Shown: positions 17,272-25,511, counted from the first letter of the stretch. The stretch is 64,000 nt of DNA from Tigheibacillus halophilus (GCF_042683165.1 NZ_JBHUIZ010000003.1:806001-870000), one strand, 5' to 3'. Translations and numbers: made by a program. Notes: generated by a model from the letters alone, not told the origin.

Positions 17272-18750
17272 ATGCAAAGCAAGAAAATACCTTCCAAAAT
17301 AGAAGACATAAGCAAATATATGAAAGATCATGTGGGTGTTGGTAAATCCTATGATTTTGGATTCCGTGAAATTGTCGTTTTAAAAAGAAAGATACAGATT
17401 TATTATGTCAATGGTCTGGTAGACAGCTCCATTATCGTGAAACTGATGGAAGAGCTATTGTACTTGAACGATCATGAAATCCAATATAAAAAGGCGCCGG
17501 AAATCATCGAAAACCGTCTCATTCATGAACAGGTGGAGAAAGTTAAAACACTTGATGAGGCAGTAGATCAAGTGCTGTCCGGTTTAATAGCTATCTTTGT
17601 TGATGGCTTTGATCAGTCATTTATTGTTGACGTCCGGCATTATCCAGGAAGAAGTCCGGAGGAACCAGATACCGAAAGGGTTATACGTGGATCAAGGGAC
17701 GGTTTTACAGAAAACATTGTTGAGAATACAGGCTTGACAAGAAGAAGGATTCGGGATGAACGTCTGCGTCATGAAATGATGAAAGTAGGAGAAAGATCCA
17801 AGACAGATGTTTGTGTAGGTTATATAGAAGATGTGGCGGATAATGACTTCGTAAAATATGCCAAAGAACGTTTGGAAGCTATGGAGGTTGACGGTATACC
17901 CATGGCAGACAAAACAGTCGAAGAATTTATATTAGGCCACAAATGGACCCCATTTCCAATGGTACGCTATACAGAACGCCCTGATGTAGCTGCAAGTCAT
18001 CTGATGGACGGTCACGTTATTTTGTATATTGATACGTCACCTACTGTCATCATCTTGCCTACTACCTATATTAATTGCCTGGAACACGCTGAGGAATATC
18101 GTCAAGCACCTTCTATTGGAACGTACATCCGTTGGACAAGACTGCTGGCAGTGTTTTTGTCTGTGTTTCTTTTGCCGCTTTGGCTGTTATTCACCTTAGA
18201 GCCCTCTCTTTTACCGCATAGTTTACAATTTATCGGTCCTGGCAAAGAGGGGCATATTCCGATTGTTTTACAAATCATCATGGCGGAGGTCGGTGTTGAG
18301 TTTATGCGGATGGCAGCAGTGCACACACCTACACCTTTGGCAACAGCCATGGGCTTGATTGCTGCTGTGTTGATAGGGGATATCGCTATACAGGTAGGTT
18401 TTTTCAGCCCGGAGGTTATTTTATATGTAGCGATCGCAACAATTGGCTCTTACGTTACACCAAGTTATGAGTTAAGTGTGGCAAATAAAATTTTAATGTT
18501 TTTCCTGGTGATTGTTACTGCAATTTTCCGAACCAATGGTTTTATATTAGGAACATTGATTATTTTCCTGTATTTGATAAGTTTGAAGGCTTTTCGCACA
18601 CCGTATTTGTCACCGTTTATACCGTTTGATCCCGGGGCGATGTTAAGGTTCTTATTACGGATACCAATGCCTTATGCAAATACTCGACCAAATTATGTGC
18701 ACCCAAAAAACTTTTACTCTCAGCCATTGAAAAATTCAGAAAAGAAATAA
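17272..18750 (+). CDS. spoVAF: Spore germination protein SpoVAF (GerA family)
   Basis: Spore inner-membrane protein homologous to GerAA subunits, linked to dipicolinate release during germination. 492 aa, matching the B. subtilis length of about 493. The N-terminal soluble half (1-290) has VDGFDQSFIVDVRHYPGRSPEEPDTERVIRGSRDGF spread over conserved GerA-type strands. The C-terminal half has five or six hydrophobic segments starting at WTRLLAVFLSVF. ATG follows GGAGTGATTGA. The usual upstream partners spoVAA to spoVAE are absent; it directly follows sigF. Confidence 0.92.
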   Translation: MQSKKIPSKIEDISKYMKDHVGVGKSYDFGFREIVVLKRKIQIYYVNGLVDSSIIVKLMEELLYLNDHEIQYKKAPEIIENRLIHEQVEKVKTLDEAVDQVLSGLIAIFVDGFDQSFIVDVRHYPGRSPEEPDTERVIRGSRDGFTENIVENTGLTRRRIRDERLRHEMMKVGERSKTDVCVGYIEDVADNDFVKYAKERLEAMEVDGIPMADKTVEEFILGHKWTPFPMVRYTERPDVAASHLMDGHVILYIDTSPTVIILPTTYINCLEHAEEYRQAPSIGTYIRWTRLLAVFLSVFLLPLWLLFTLEPSLLPHSLQFIGPGKEGHIPIVLQIIMAEVGVEFMRMAAVHTPTPLATAMGLIAAVLIGDIAIQVGFFSPEVILYVAIATIGSYVTPSYELSVANKILMFFLVIVTAIFRTNGFILGTLIIFLYLISLKAFRTPYLSPFIPFDPGAMLRFLLRIPMPYANTRPNYVHPKNFYSQPLKNSEKK

Positions 18751-18892
18751 GTGATGAGAGTAATTTTAAACTATAAAATCTTTGTGTTAGGAAGAAAGCA
18801 TTTGGCAGTGCGGGTTTATTTGTGGAAATGCTGATTGTTGATACGACAGAAACCTAAATGGCCATCAAGTATGTGTGACAGGGGATGTAGCA

Positions 18893-19963
18893 GTGGATCA
18901 TTTGATTAATATTCTCAAAGAACTCAAAAGGGGGCAGTCTCGGAATGCCGTTTTAGCAACAATTATCAAAGTTGAAGGCTCGGCTTATCGCAAAGAAGGT
19001 ACTTGTATGCTGATTAGTGCCGGGAAAAACGTTGGAATGCTAAGTGCCGGCTGCTTAGAAGAAGAATTACAATATCAGGCAGCCGACATGATTAAAAATC
19101 AGCTGCACGCACAGGTGCTGGTATATGATATGAGCGCGGAAGATGATCTAGGGTGGGGAAAAGGTGCCGGGTGTAATGGAAAGATTCATATCTTGCTGGA
19201 AATGATGACGGACACTTTATATGAGAATTTATTGCAGGTGGAAGAATTGATTGAAGGAGGCAACACAGTACAGAGAGTCAAATCTTTCGAACAAAATAAT
19301 CAATGGAGTTTGTATATATCTGATAATGAGTGTTTCTTTGGTGATAAAAGCAAATATAATGGCGTAGCAAAATATTTACTTCGTTCATCTGAACATTCCA
19401 GCACTTTCCAATTGAAAGGGCAGTGCTTCATCCAAAGGGTGACCCCGCCACCCCGTATGTTCATTTTCGGTGCTGGAGAGGATGTTAAACCTTTAGTCGT
19501 AATCGGGGCACAGACCGGATTGGACATACATATATGGGATTGGCGGCCTGCAAAGCTGGCAGAAATGAAACAATTCAATGTGAAAGTGACGAAAGATGTC
19601 AGCATCTTTAACTTTGTCAGGAGTTTTTCTTTTAAGCCAAATGACGCAATCATCGTAATGACGCATGCGTTTCAAAAGGATCAGGAGATATTAAAACATA
19701 TTATTGCTTGCAGGCCGCCATCCTACGTAGGGGTGATGGGGCCAAGAAACAGGACAGCAAGATTGTTGACAGCCAATGAAATGAAACCGATACCAAATTT
19801 AGATACACCCGCCGGGGCGGCTATCGGTGCCCAGGGTGCGGAAGAAATAGCTGTCTCTATCATGGCGAATGTGATAAAGCACATCAGAATGTCCATTCAT
19901 GATAATGAAAGGCGTAATAAGAATGGAGAAACGGATAATAGGTATCTATCTGGCAGCGGGTAA
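18893..19963 (+). CDS. XdhC/CoxI family protein (PucA-like)
   Basis: XdhC-type chaperone that inserts or sulfurates molybdenum cofactor in xanthine-dehydrogenase-family enzymes. 356 aa from GTG 18893, after AGGGGATG; an in-frame ATG at 18875 is possible. The N-terminal XdhC_CoxI domain shows EGSAYRKEGTCML and SAGCLEEEL. The C-terminal Rossmann domain has FIFGAGEDVKPL, WDWRPA and GVMGPRNRTARL with TPAGAAIGAQGAEEIA. Paired with a MobA-like transferase by a 41-base overlap. No molybdenum hydroxylase subunit is in the window. Confidence 0.85.
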   Translation: MDHLINILKELKRGQSRNAVLATIIKVEGSAYRKEGTCMLISAGKNVGMLSAGCLEEELQYQAADMIKNQLHAQVLVYDMSAEDDLGWGKGAGCNGKIHILLEMMTDTLYENLLQVEELIEGGNTVQRVKSFEQNNQWSLYISDNECFFGDKSKYNGVAKYLLRSSEHSSTFQLKGQCFIQRVTPPPRMFIFGAGEDVKPLVVIGAQTGLDIHIWDWRPAKLAEMKQFNVKVTKDVSIFNFVRSFSFKPNDAIIVMTHAFQKDQEILKHIIACRPPSYVGVMGPRNRTARLLTANEMKPIPNLDTPAGAAIGAQGAEEIAVSIMANVIKHIRMSIHDNERRNKNGETDNRYLSGSG

Positions 19964-20549
19964 GAGTCTGCGTTTTGGAAGGAACAAACTAGCACAACAT
20001 CTAAAAGATCAGCCATTAGGAAGTCTGGCTCTCCAGACGGTATTACAATCCAGTATCACACACACGGTAGTGGTTTGCTCCTGCGAGGACCCGTTGATAT
20101 GGATTACGGATAAAATTGAACAATTGAGGCCAGCCCTATGGGATAGCCTACTATGTAAATCTTTGCAGCAATCCTATTCTTTGAAAGCGGGTTTGCAAAA
20201 GGCCCAGTTTCTGCGTGCAGATGCAGTTATAGTATTTTTGGCTGATCAACCATTCATCTCTACCGCATTGATCGAAAAATTGATAGATGTATATATGCAA
20301 CTTGATAAAAATAATGAAACGCCTTGGTTCATTTCTTCAGGTTTTGGGGATGCATCAAGGCCTCCTGTGTTAATCACTCCAGCAATGTTTCCGTATCTTT
20401 TCCGATTGCGTGGAGATCGAGGTGCAAGGTCACTGATTCAAATGCATAGGGAAAAAGGAAAGATAATCAAATTCAATGATCCAGATCTTTTTTTTGACAT
20501 AGACACACCACGGGACTTTGCTGCTGCTCTACAGAAAAAATCCAAATAA
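19923..20549 (+). CDS. MobA-like nucleotidyltransferase (PucB/MocA-like)
   Basis: Probable molybdenum cofactor cytidylyltransferase. 208 aa from ATG 19923, inside the end of the XdhC gene. The NTP-transferase signature LAAGKSLRFGRNK is at residues 9-21, FLADQPF is the metal-binding acidic motif near residue 105, and FDIDTPRDF near the end is typical of the family. Together with XdhC it should supply MCD cofactor to a hydroxylase encoded elsewhere. The pair sits between spoVAF and lysA. Confidence 0.83.
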   Translation: MEKRIIGIYLAAGKSLRFGRNKLAQHLKDQPLGSLALQTVLQSSITHTVVVCSCEDPLIWITDKIEQLRPALWDSLLCKSLQQSYSLKAGLQKAQFLRADAVIVFLADQPFISTALIEKLIDVYMQLDKNNETPWFISSGFGDASRPPVLITPAMFPYLFRLRGDRGARSLIQMHREKGKIIKFNDPDLFFDIDTPRDFAAALQKKSK

Positions 20550-20896
20550 AATAGACGGCTGCCATTCCGTAGCAAAGAGAATTTTTCGCAAAACGCTGTG
20601 TAACTTGCAATCCAAGGGACCGGCCGGAAATTTTGGAAAAACGAGTTACAATACCGGACGTCGCATTCCATATGGTCTTGCTTTGTCTTAAATGCCAGTG
20701 CCTGTTTCATATACGCTCTGCTTTTAGTTTATCTTTTTTTCCTGTTTTGTCCTACGCAGGTTTATGAAACATCGTCAGTGATATGCATGTTTTTTGGCAG
20801 TGCTGCGTACGATCGCTGATTTTCCGCTTTTCATCACTTCGTTAGTATGGTAAAGTATTGATATTATTTTAACTTCTTAAGGAAGTGGGTTTAAAG
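20550..20896 (+). other. Leader region of lysA
   Basis: 347 bases without a credible gene. GTTTCATA at 20704-20711 can pair with TATGAAAC at 20763-20770, CCGGCCGG lies at 20620-20627, and ACTTC/GAAGT flanks the lysA ribosome site. I could not recognise the conserved core of a lysine riboswitch or a T-box. It may simply be untranslated leader. Confidence 0.4.
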
Positions 20897-22201
20897 ATGA
20901 AAATTGAGGCATCTAAAATAAATCAAAAGGGCCATCTTATGTTTGGAGGCCTGGACACAGTCGAACTTGCAAAAAAATATGGTACACCAGTTTATATTTA
21001 CGATGTATCCATGATTAGACATAATTGCCGTGCTTTTGTAGATTCCTTTAAGAAGCAGCAGGTGGCATTCCAAGTGGCATATGCTAGCAAGGCCTTCTCA
21101 TCCATAGCGATGATGCAGGTCGCGAAGCAGGAAGGCATGTCCATAGATGTTGTTTCCGAGGCAGAATTATATACTGCGCTACAAGCCGGATTTCCCGTGG
21201 AAAGGATCCATATGCATGGCAACAATAAGAGTGAGGCAGAATTGGAAATGGCCATCACGAACCGAATTGGATGTATTGTTATCGATAATTTTTATGAAAT
21301 AACGTTGCTTGATCGTTTGCTGAGAAAACACGATTGTCAAATGGACGTTTTGATCAGAGTCACGCCAGGTATAGAGTCTGAAACGCATAAATACATTATG
21401 ACAGGAAACGTAGACTCCAAATTCGGCTTCAGTATACAGAACGGCCAGGCTGAACAGGCTTTTCTACAACTGCAGCATCATGATTACATTCAGTTGAAAG
21501 GACTTCATTGCCATATTGGTTCCCAGATATTCGATTCGGATCGTTTTATTATGGCAGCGGAAATACTATTTGATGAGTTACGTGATTGGAACCAAAAATA
21601 CGGTTTCGTTTCAGAAGTTCTTAATCTAGGAGGAGGATTCGGTATCCGCTATACTTCTTCTGACAAGCCTCTTCCTTTGGAAGTTTATGCGGAAGAAATT
21701 GTCAAAGCCCTGAAACAATACTGGGATGGTGTGGATTTTCCTTTTCCTGAAATTTGGATAGAGCCTGGAAGATCTATTGTCGGAGAAGCGGGAATGACAT
21801 TATATACGGTCGGGTCTATGAAAGATATCCCCGGCATTAGAAGATATGTGGCAGTTGACGGGGGGATGGCTGACAACATCCGTCCGGCATTATATGAAGC
21901 GGAATATGAATGTATAGTAGCGAATAAAGCTGATCAGCCCGACAGAGAAGTTGTCTCTATTGCAGGAAAATGTTGTGAATCGGGAGATATGTTGATCAAG
22001 GATATTGCGCTTCCTGATCTTGAAGCGAATGACATCATAGCCGTCCTGGCAACTGGAGCGTATGGCTATTCGATGGCCAGTCATTATAATCGTTTTGCAA
22101 ATGCTCCGGTCGTCTTCCTGGAAAACGGTGTAGACCATCTGGTAGTACGCGGGGAAACCTATAAGGATGTCGTTCGCAATGACCTCCCCTACGAAGAATG
22201 A
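20897..22201 (+). CDS. lysA: Diaminopimelate decarboxylase
   Basis: PLP enzyme that converts meso-diaminopimelate to lysine. 434 aa from ATG 20897; an in-frame GTG at 20885 overlaps the AAGGAAGTGGG ribosome site and is less likely. Seen: AYASKAFSS with the PLP lysine near residue 60, HGNNKS, HCHIGSQI, LGGGFGIRY, EPGRSIVGEAG, and GKCCESGDML with catalytic cysteine, then YGYSM. It lies downstream of the sporulation block and before ppiB, as in B. subtilis. Confidence 0.95.
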   Translation: MKIEASKINQKGHLMFGGLDTVELAKKYGTPVYIYDVSMIRHNCRAFVDSFKKQQVAFQVAYASKAFSSIAMMQVAKQEGMSIDVVSEAELYTALQAGFPVERIHMHGNNKSEAELEMAITNRIGCIVIDNFYEITLLDRLLRKHDCQMDVLIRVTPGIESETHKYIMTGNVDSKFGFSIQNGQAEQAFLQLQHHDYIQLKGLHCHIGSQIFDSDRFIMAAEILFDELRDWNQKYGFVSEVLNLGGGFGIRYTSSDKPLPLEVYAEEIVKALKQYWDGVDFPFPEIWIEPGRSIVGEAGMTLYTVGSMKDIPGIRRYVAVDGGMADNIRPALYEAEYECIVANKADQPDREVVSIAGKCCESGDMLIKDIALPDLEANDIIAVLATGAYGYSMASHYNRFANAPVVFLENGVDHLVVRGETYKDVVRNDLPYEE

Positions 22202-22279
22202 TAGTTTTCTTTGAAAAATGCTTAAGAAATGATAAGATATACTATGGTAAAACAGGACTGATAGAAGAGGAGATTTAAA

Positions 22280-22714
22280 ATGAATAAAGAAGGATATATT
22301 GTTTTGGATAATGGCAACAAAATCGAGTTTGAATTGTTTGCTGATGACGCACCCAACACAGTGGCGAATTTTGAAAAACTTGCTAATAGCGGTTTTTATA
22401 ATGGACTGACATTTCATCGTGTTATTCCGGGGTTCGTCAGTCAAGGGGGCTGCCCGAATGGCAACGGTACTGGGAATGCCGGGTATACTATCAAATGTGA
22501 AACAGAAGGCAATCCAAACAAGCACAACCCTGGGACGCTTTCGATGGCACATGCAGGAAAAGATACAGGAAGTTGTCAATTTTTCATCGTTCATGAATCC
22601 CAACCACATCTGGATGGTGTCCACACCGTATTTGGACAAGTAACTTCAGGGTTGGAATATGCTAAGGAAATGCAAAATGGTGATGTGATGAAAGAAGTTC
22701 GTGTCCTTTCTTAA
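22280..22714 (+). CDS. ppiB: Peptidyl-prolyl cis-trans isomerase (cyclophilin)
   Basis: Cytosolic proline isomerase, 144 aa, the length of bacterial PpiB. Seen: FELFADDAPNTVANF, FYNGLTFHRVIPGFVSQGG (catalytic Arg), GTLSMAHAGKDTGSCQFFI, HLDGVHTVFGQV. ATG follows AGAGGAGATTTAAA. Its last codons form the left arm of a hairpin at 22699-22723. Confidence 0.95.
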   Translation: MNKEGYIVLDNGNKIEFELFADDAPNTVANFEKLANSGFYNGLTFHRVIPGFVSQGGCPNGNGTGNAGYTIKCETEGNPNKHNPGTLSMAHAGKDTGSCQFFIVHESQPHLDGVHTVFGQVTSGLEYAKEMQNGDVMKEVRVLS

Positions 22715-22730
22715 TTGACACGATTATTTT
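22699..22730 (+). terminator. Likely terminator overlapping ppiB end
   Basis: TCGTGTC pairs with GACACGA over 7 bp, followed by TTATTTT. The stem starts within the ppiB coding end and finishes 5 bases before the next gene's ATG. Confidence 0.45.
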
Positions 22731-22734
22731 ACCG

Positions 22735-23199
22735 ATGAATGGACTGTTTATAGATATATGCTACTTGCTGTTTTTTATCGGACCGATTAGTATATTCATT
22801 CATGAATCAGGCCATGCGGCTGGGGCCATAATCGAAAAGGCATATCCAATAACGGTGCATATCGGCAAGGGGAAAAGATTTTTCCGGTTGCATATAAAAC
22901 GTGTGAATATTATTGTTTACCGCTGGTACTTTCTTGGTGGGGCGACAGATTTTTCCAGAGCAGTCCCTTGTTCAATAAAGAAAATGATCTTGACATCTCT
23001 GGCTGGTCCGTTATGTAATTTGATAGTGGCAGCATTTTTCCTAATGATATCTTTAAAAACGACAGATGAACAATATTTGCTGTGGTGTTTGTTTAACACA
23101 TGGCTTGGCTTGTCTAATATCATTCCATATAAGTGGAGGGGAAATCCTTCTGATGGATATCTTGTTTGGCATGCGGTTCGTTGCCGGGACAACGGCTAA
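22735..23199 (+). CDS. Small M50-like zinc metalloprotease-family membrane protein
   Basis: 154 aa, no family name recognised with certainty. The zinc motif HESGH (HExxH) falls in the first hydrophobic segment at residues ~24-28. A second hydrophobic segment (~79-103) contains LAGPLCNLIVA. NIIPYKWRGNPSDGYLVW near the end resembles the third-ligand N-x-x-P...DG motif of site-2-protease (M50) enzymes. It is much shorter than SpoIVFB or RseP and has only two to three spans. The start ATG has a poor ribosome site directly after the ppiB hairpin. Function unknown; an intramembrane protease or degenerate relative is inferred. Confidence 0.65.
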   Translation: MNGLFIDICYLLFFIGPISIFIHESGHAAGAIIEKAYPITVHIGKGKRFFRLHIKRVNIIVYRWYFLGGATDFSRAVPCSIKKMILTSLAGPLCNLIVAAFFLMISLKTTDEQYLLWCLFNTWLGLSNIIPYKWRGNPSDGYLVWHAVRCRDNG

Positions 23200-23231
23200 A
23201 AGAGCACACAAGCGAAAAGGGTGTTTGAAAA

Positions 23232-23324
23232 ATGAGCGAGCGCAAAAAAAATATTATCCTATTTGTTGCATTACTGTCAGTTGGTCTTTTATGGGGGATT
23301 ATCTACTGGATGGTATTTGTGTGA
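23232..23324 (+). CDS. 30-aa single-span membrane peptide
   Basis: ATG at 23232 with AAGGGTG 9 bases upstream starts a 30-aa peptide: a short charged head (MSERKKN), then a hydrophobic span IILFVALLSVGLLWGIIYW and MVFV. It begins 32 bases after the M50-like gene and may belong with it. Not recognised as a known family. The good ribosome site and membrane-peptide character support a real gene; its length is too short for certainty. Confidence 0.5.
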   Translation: MSERKKNIILFVALLSVGLLWGIIYWMVFV

Positions 23325-23331
23325 AAACCAT

Positions 23332-23355
23332 TGACAAATGCAAATTGATTTGTCA
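23332..23355. promoter_or_regulatory. Palindrome upstream of ribT
   Basis: TGACAAAT (23332-23339) and ATTTGTCA (23348-23355) form a perfect 8-bp inverted repeat spaced by 8. It overlaps a TTGACA (23331-23336). It may be an operator on a ribT promoter; no T run follows, so it is not a clear terminator. Confidence 0.35.
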
Positions 23356-23474
23356 TTAATAGTCTTATATCATGATTGCTTGAACAGTGAGTTTTTGCAC
23401 CGATCCAATCTAATTCAAAAAATATTTTCTACAGAACCCGGCATGACAACTATTATTGTTAATGAGGGATATCT

Positions 23475-23837
23475 ATGTTAATAAGATATAAAAAAAACTT
23501 TGAAAAAATAGCAATGGGTTTATTATCTTTTATGCCAGAAGTGAAAGATATAAAAAAATTGCAGGAAACGATCAAAAAGTATGAATCCGATGAAAAATGG
23601 CATTTACATCTTTGGAAAGAAGATGATGATATTCTTGGAGCGATTGGTATACGAATCGAAAACGAACTAAATGTCATCATACAGCATATTTCTGTAAATC
23701 CATCACACCGAGGCCTGGGAATCGGTAAAAAGATGGTTCAAGCGATCCAACAGCAGTATCAGAATAAATATGCAGTCTGTCCAACAGATGAAACAAAAAC
23801 ATTTTACGAAGCAGCGATGGAAGAAGAGCAGGATTAA
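23475..23837 (+). CDS. ribT: GNAT-family protein RibT
   Basis: Putative N-acetyltransferase usually encoded last in the riboflavin operon of Bacillus. 120 aa. The acetyl-CoA motif is VNPSHRGLGIGKKMV near residues 75-89; the preceding segment LHLWKEDDDILGAIGIRIE matches RibT-type beta strands. ATG follows GAGGGATATCT. ribD, ribE, ribBA and ribH are not present here and I see no FMN riboswitch, so this is an isolated ribT with its own leader. Its acceptor substrate is unknown. Confidence 0.82.
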   Translation: MLIRYKKNFEKIAMGLLSFMPEVKDIKKLQETIKKYESDEKWHLHLWKEDDDILGAIGIRIENELNVIIQHISVNPSHRGLGIGKKMVQAIQQQYQNKYAVCPTDETKTFYEAAMEEEQD

Positions 23838-23854
23838 CGCTTCAAAATGATAGT

Positions 23855-23888
23855 AAAAAAACCAGCCCGCAGAAGGGGCTGGCTTTTT
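23855..23888. terminator. Bidirectional terminator ribT / YjcZ-like gene
   Basis: CCAGCCC (23862-23868) pairs with GGGCTGG (23876-23882), preceded by an A run and followed by CTTTTT. It serves convergent ribT and the small minus-strand gene. Confidence 0.78.
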
Positions 23889-23930
23889 ACCTCATTACAT
23901 CTAAAGTGACTGTGCTGATATCGGAGCTGC

Positions 23931-24014
23931 TTAGAACCAAGCTGCTCCTACGATGATCAATAAAATGAACAATACAACGATCAACGCAAATCCTCCGCCA
24001 TATTCAGCACCCAT
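23931..24014 (-). CDS. YjcZ family sporulation micro-protein (27 aa)
   Basis: ATG at 24012-24014 with a strong AAAGGAGGAATTTTT ahead encodes 27 aa: MGAEYGGGFALIVVLFILL followed by IIVGAAWF. A Gly/Tyr-rich head plus a single hydrophobic span is the signature of the YjcZ family of small spore membrane proteins. A sigma-K-type promoter candidate lies upstream and a bidirectional terminator downstream. Too short for routine gene finding, but ribosome site, family pattern and flanking signals agree. Confidence 0.85.
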   Translation of the reverse strand: MGAEYGGGFALIVVLFILLIIVGAAWF

Positions 24015-24074
24015 AAAAATTCCTCCTTTTTCTTTACCATAAATGTTTTAGCAGCAACATTTATCTTTCACAAA

Positions 24075-24102
24075 TAATGTATGCAGAAAAGAGTAAACTG
24101 GT
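24075..24102 (-). promoter_or_regulatory. Candidate sigma-K promoter for the YjcZ-like gene
   Basis: Read on the minus strand: AC, 17 bases, CATACATTA, which fits the sigma-K pattern AC-N16/17-CATANNNTA. 60 bases ahead of the 27-aa gene. Confidence 0.4.
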
Positions 24103-24159
24103 ATGGGCTTAAGTCTTGGCGGTGCTTTTTTACCTTGTTTGCAAAGAGGTGAGGTACAA

Positions 24160-24882
24160 ATGAATCATACATATCAAGTGAAATTGGATGCATTTGAAGG
24201 TCCGCTCGATTTATTGCTGCATTTGATTAACCATTATGAAATAGACATATATGATATTCCCGTTGCCCAAATTACTGCACAATATATGCATTACATCCAC
24301 ACAATGCAGCATTTGGAACTGAATATTGCCAGTGAATATCTAGTCATGGCTGCTACCTTGCTTGCAATTAAAAGCCAAATGCTGCTCCCGAAGCCGGAAA
24401 TCCTCGACGAAGACACGGAATATGAAGAAGATCCGCGAGATGAATTGATGCAGAGATTAATAGAATACAGGAAGTTCAAAGAAGCTGCAAAAACATTCCA
24501 CGACAAAGAAATGGAAGCCCAGCAAATTTTCACGCGGTCGCCGCACGTTTTCGAAAATACGGAAAGAAGGGCACCTGTTAATCAAGGAGACGTTTCCATC
24601 TATGATATGTTGGATGCACTTGGCAAAATGTTCAAACGCAAACAATGGGAAAAGCCTCTCGAAACCAGAATCCAGCGTGTAGAAATACCGATAGAAAAAA
24701 GAATGGAAGAGATTCTCGACAAGGTGAAAAAAAATAAAAAAGGTGTATTGTTCGATGAACTATTTCCAGAAAAGACTAGACCTTATATTGTTGCAACATT
24801 TGTCGCTTTACTTGAACTGATGAAAAATAATCAAGTGTCATGCCGGCAGCATAAGCATTTCGAGGATTTATATATATATTAA
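24160..24882 (+). CDS. scpA: Segregation and condensation protein A
   Basis: Kleisin subunit of the SMC-ScpA-ScpB condensin. 240 aa from ATG 24160 after AGAGGTGAGG; the frame runs upstream to 24103 without support. N-terminal FEGPLDLLLHLI and EIDIYDIPVAQI contact the Smc neck; the SEYLVMAATLLAIKSQMLLP helix and a winged-helix C-terminus (RPYIVATFVALLELMKNNQV) follow. scpB follows 35 bases later. Confidence 0.95.
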   Translation: MNHTYQVKLDAFEGPLDLLLHLINHYEIDIYDIPVAQITAQYMHYIHTMQHLELNIASEYLVMAATLLAIKSQMLLPKPEILDEDTEYEEDPRDELMQRLIEYRKFKEAAKTFHDKEMEAQQIFTRSPHVFENTERRAPVNQGDVSIYDMLDALGKMFKRKQWEKPLETRIQRVEIPIEKRMEEILDKVKKNKKGVLFDELFPEKTRPYIVATFVALLELMKNNQVSCRQHKHFEDLYIY

Positions 24883-24917
24883 AATTTTCCATAGCAGGAC
24901 ATAAAGGATGAGACAAT

Positions 24918-25511
24918 ATGGAAATGCATGACTACAAGGCTGTCCTGGAGGGATTACTTTTTGTGGCAGGAGATGAAGGGGTCACCTCAAGTCAGATTGA
25001 AAAAATACTCCAGCTTCCAAACTCAGCCGTTTGCCATCTGATAGAAGAGCTGAAATATGACTGTGAACAATCGAATCGAGGCATGATGATCATGCAATCG
25101 AATGATTTGCTACATCTTGCTACGAAACCGGAGCATAGTGAATTTTACAAAAGAATGCTGGATACACCACATACATCGAAGCTGTCTCAGGCTGCTTTGG
25201 AAACGCTGGCGATCATCGCGTATAAACAGCCAGTCACACGTGCCGAAATCGAAGAAATCAGAGGGGTTAAAAGTGAAAGGCCGATCCAGACTTTGCTGGC
25301 GCGCTCCATGATTGTCGAGGCCGGGCGCAAGGAAGGGATCGGAAGGCCAATTTTGTTTGCCACCAGCAAGGATTTTTTAACATATTTTGGTTTGACATCG
25401 CTTGAAGAATTGCCTCCGCTGCCGGATGACTATGATTCAAATGAAATCGAAGCCGATGCGGATTTGTTTTTTGAAAGATTTCAAGAGCACATGGATGATG
25501 AAAATGAATGA
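24918..25511 (+). CDS. scpB: Segregation and condensation protein B
   Basis: Dimeric winged-helix kite subunit of condensin that binds the ScpA middle. 197 aa. Seen: LEGLLFVAGDEGVTSSQI at the start, LSQAALETLAIIAYKQPVTRAEIEEIRGV as the family hallmark, and GRPILFATSKDFLTYFGL. The acidic C-terminal tail (DDYDSNEIEADAD) is usual. Start ATG 24918 follows AAAGGATGAG. Followed by a strong terminator at 25551. Confidence 0.95.
   Translation: MEMHDYKAVLEGLLFVAGDEGVTSSQIEKILQLPNSAVCHLIEELKYDCEQSNRGMMIMQSNDLLHLATKPEHSEFYKRMLDTPHTSKLSQAALETLAIIAYKQPVTRAEIEEIRGVKSERPIQTLLARSMIVEAGRKEGIGRPILFATSKDFLTYFGLTSLEELPPLPDDYDSNEIEADADLFFERFQEHMDDENE

Noticed and set aside
20438..20710. 90-codon minus-strand frame after mobA-like gene
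   Set aside because: Half of it mirrors the mobA coding end, the rest lacks any known domain or ribosome site.
23200..23474. Possible FMN riboswitch upstream of ribT
   Set aside because: Conserved RFN segments were not found by eye; only a simple 8-bp palindrome is present.
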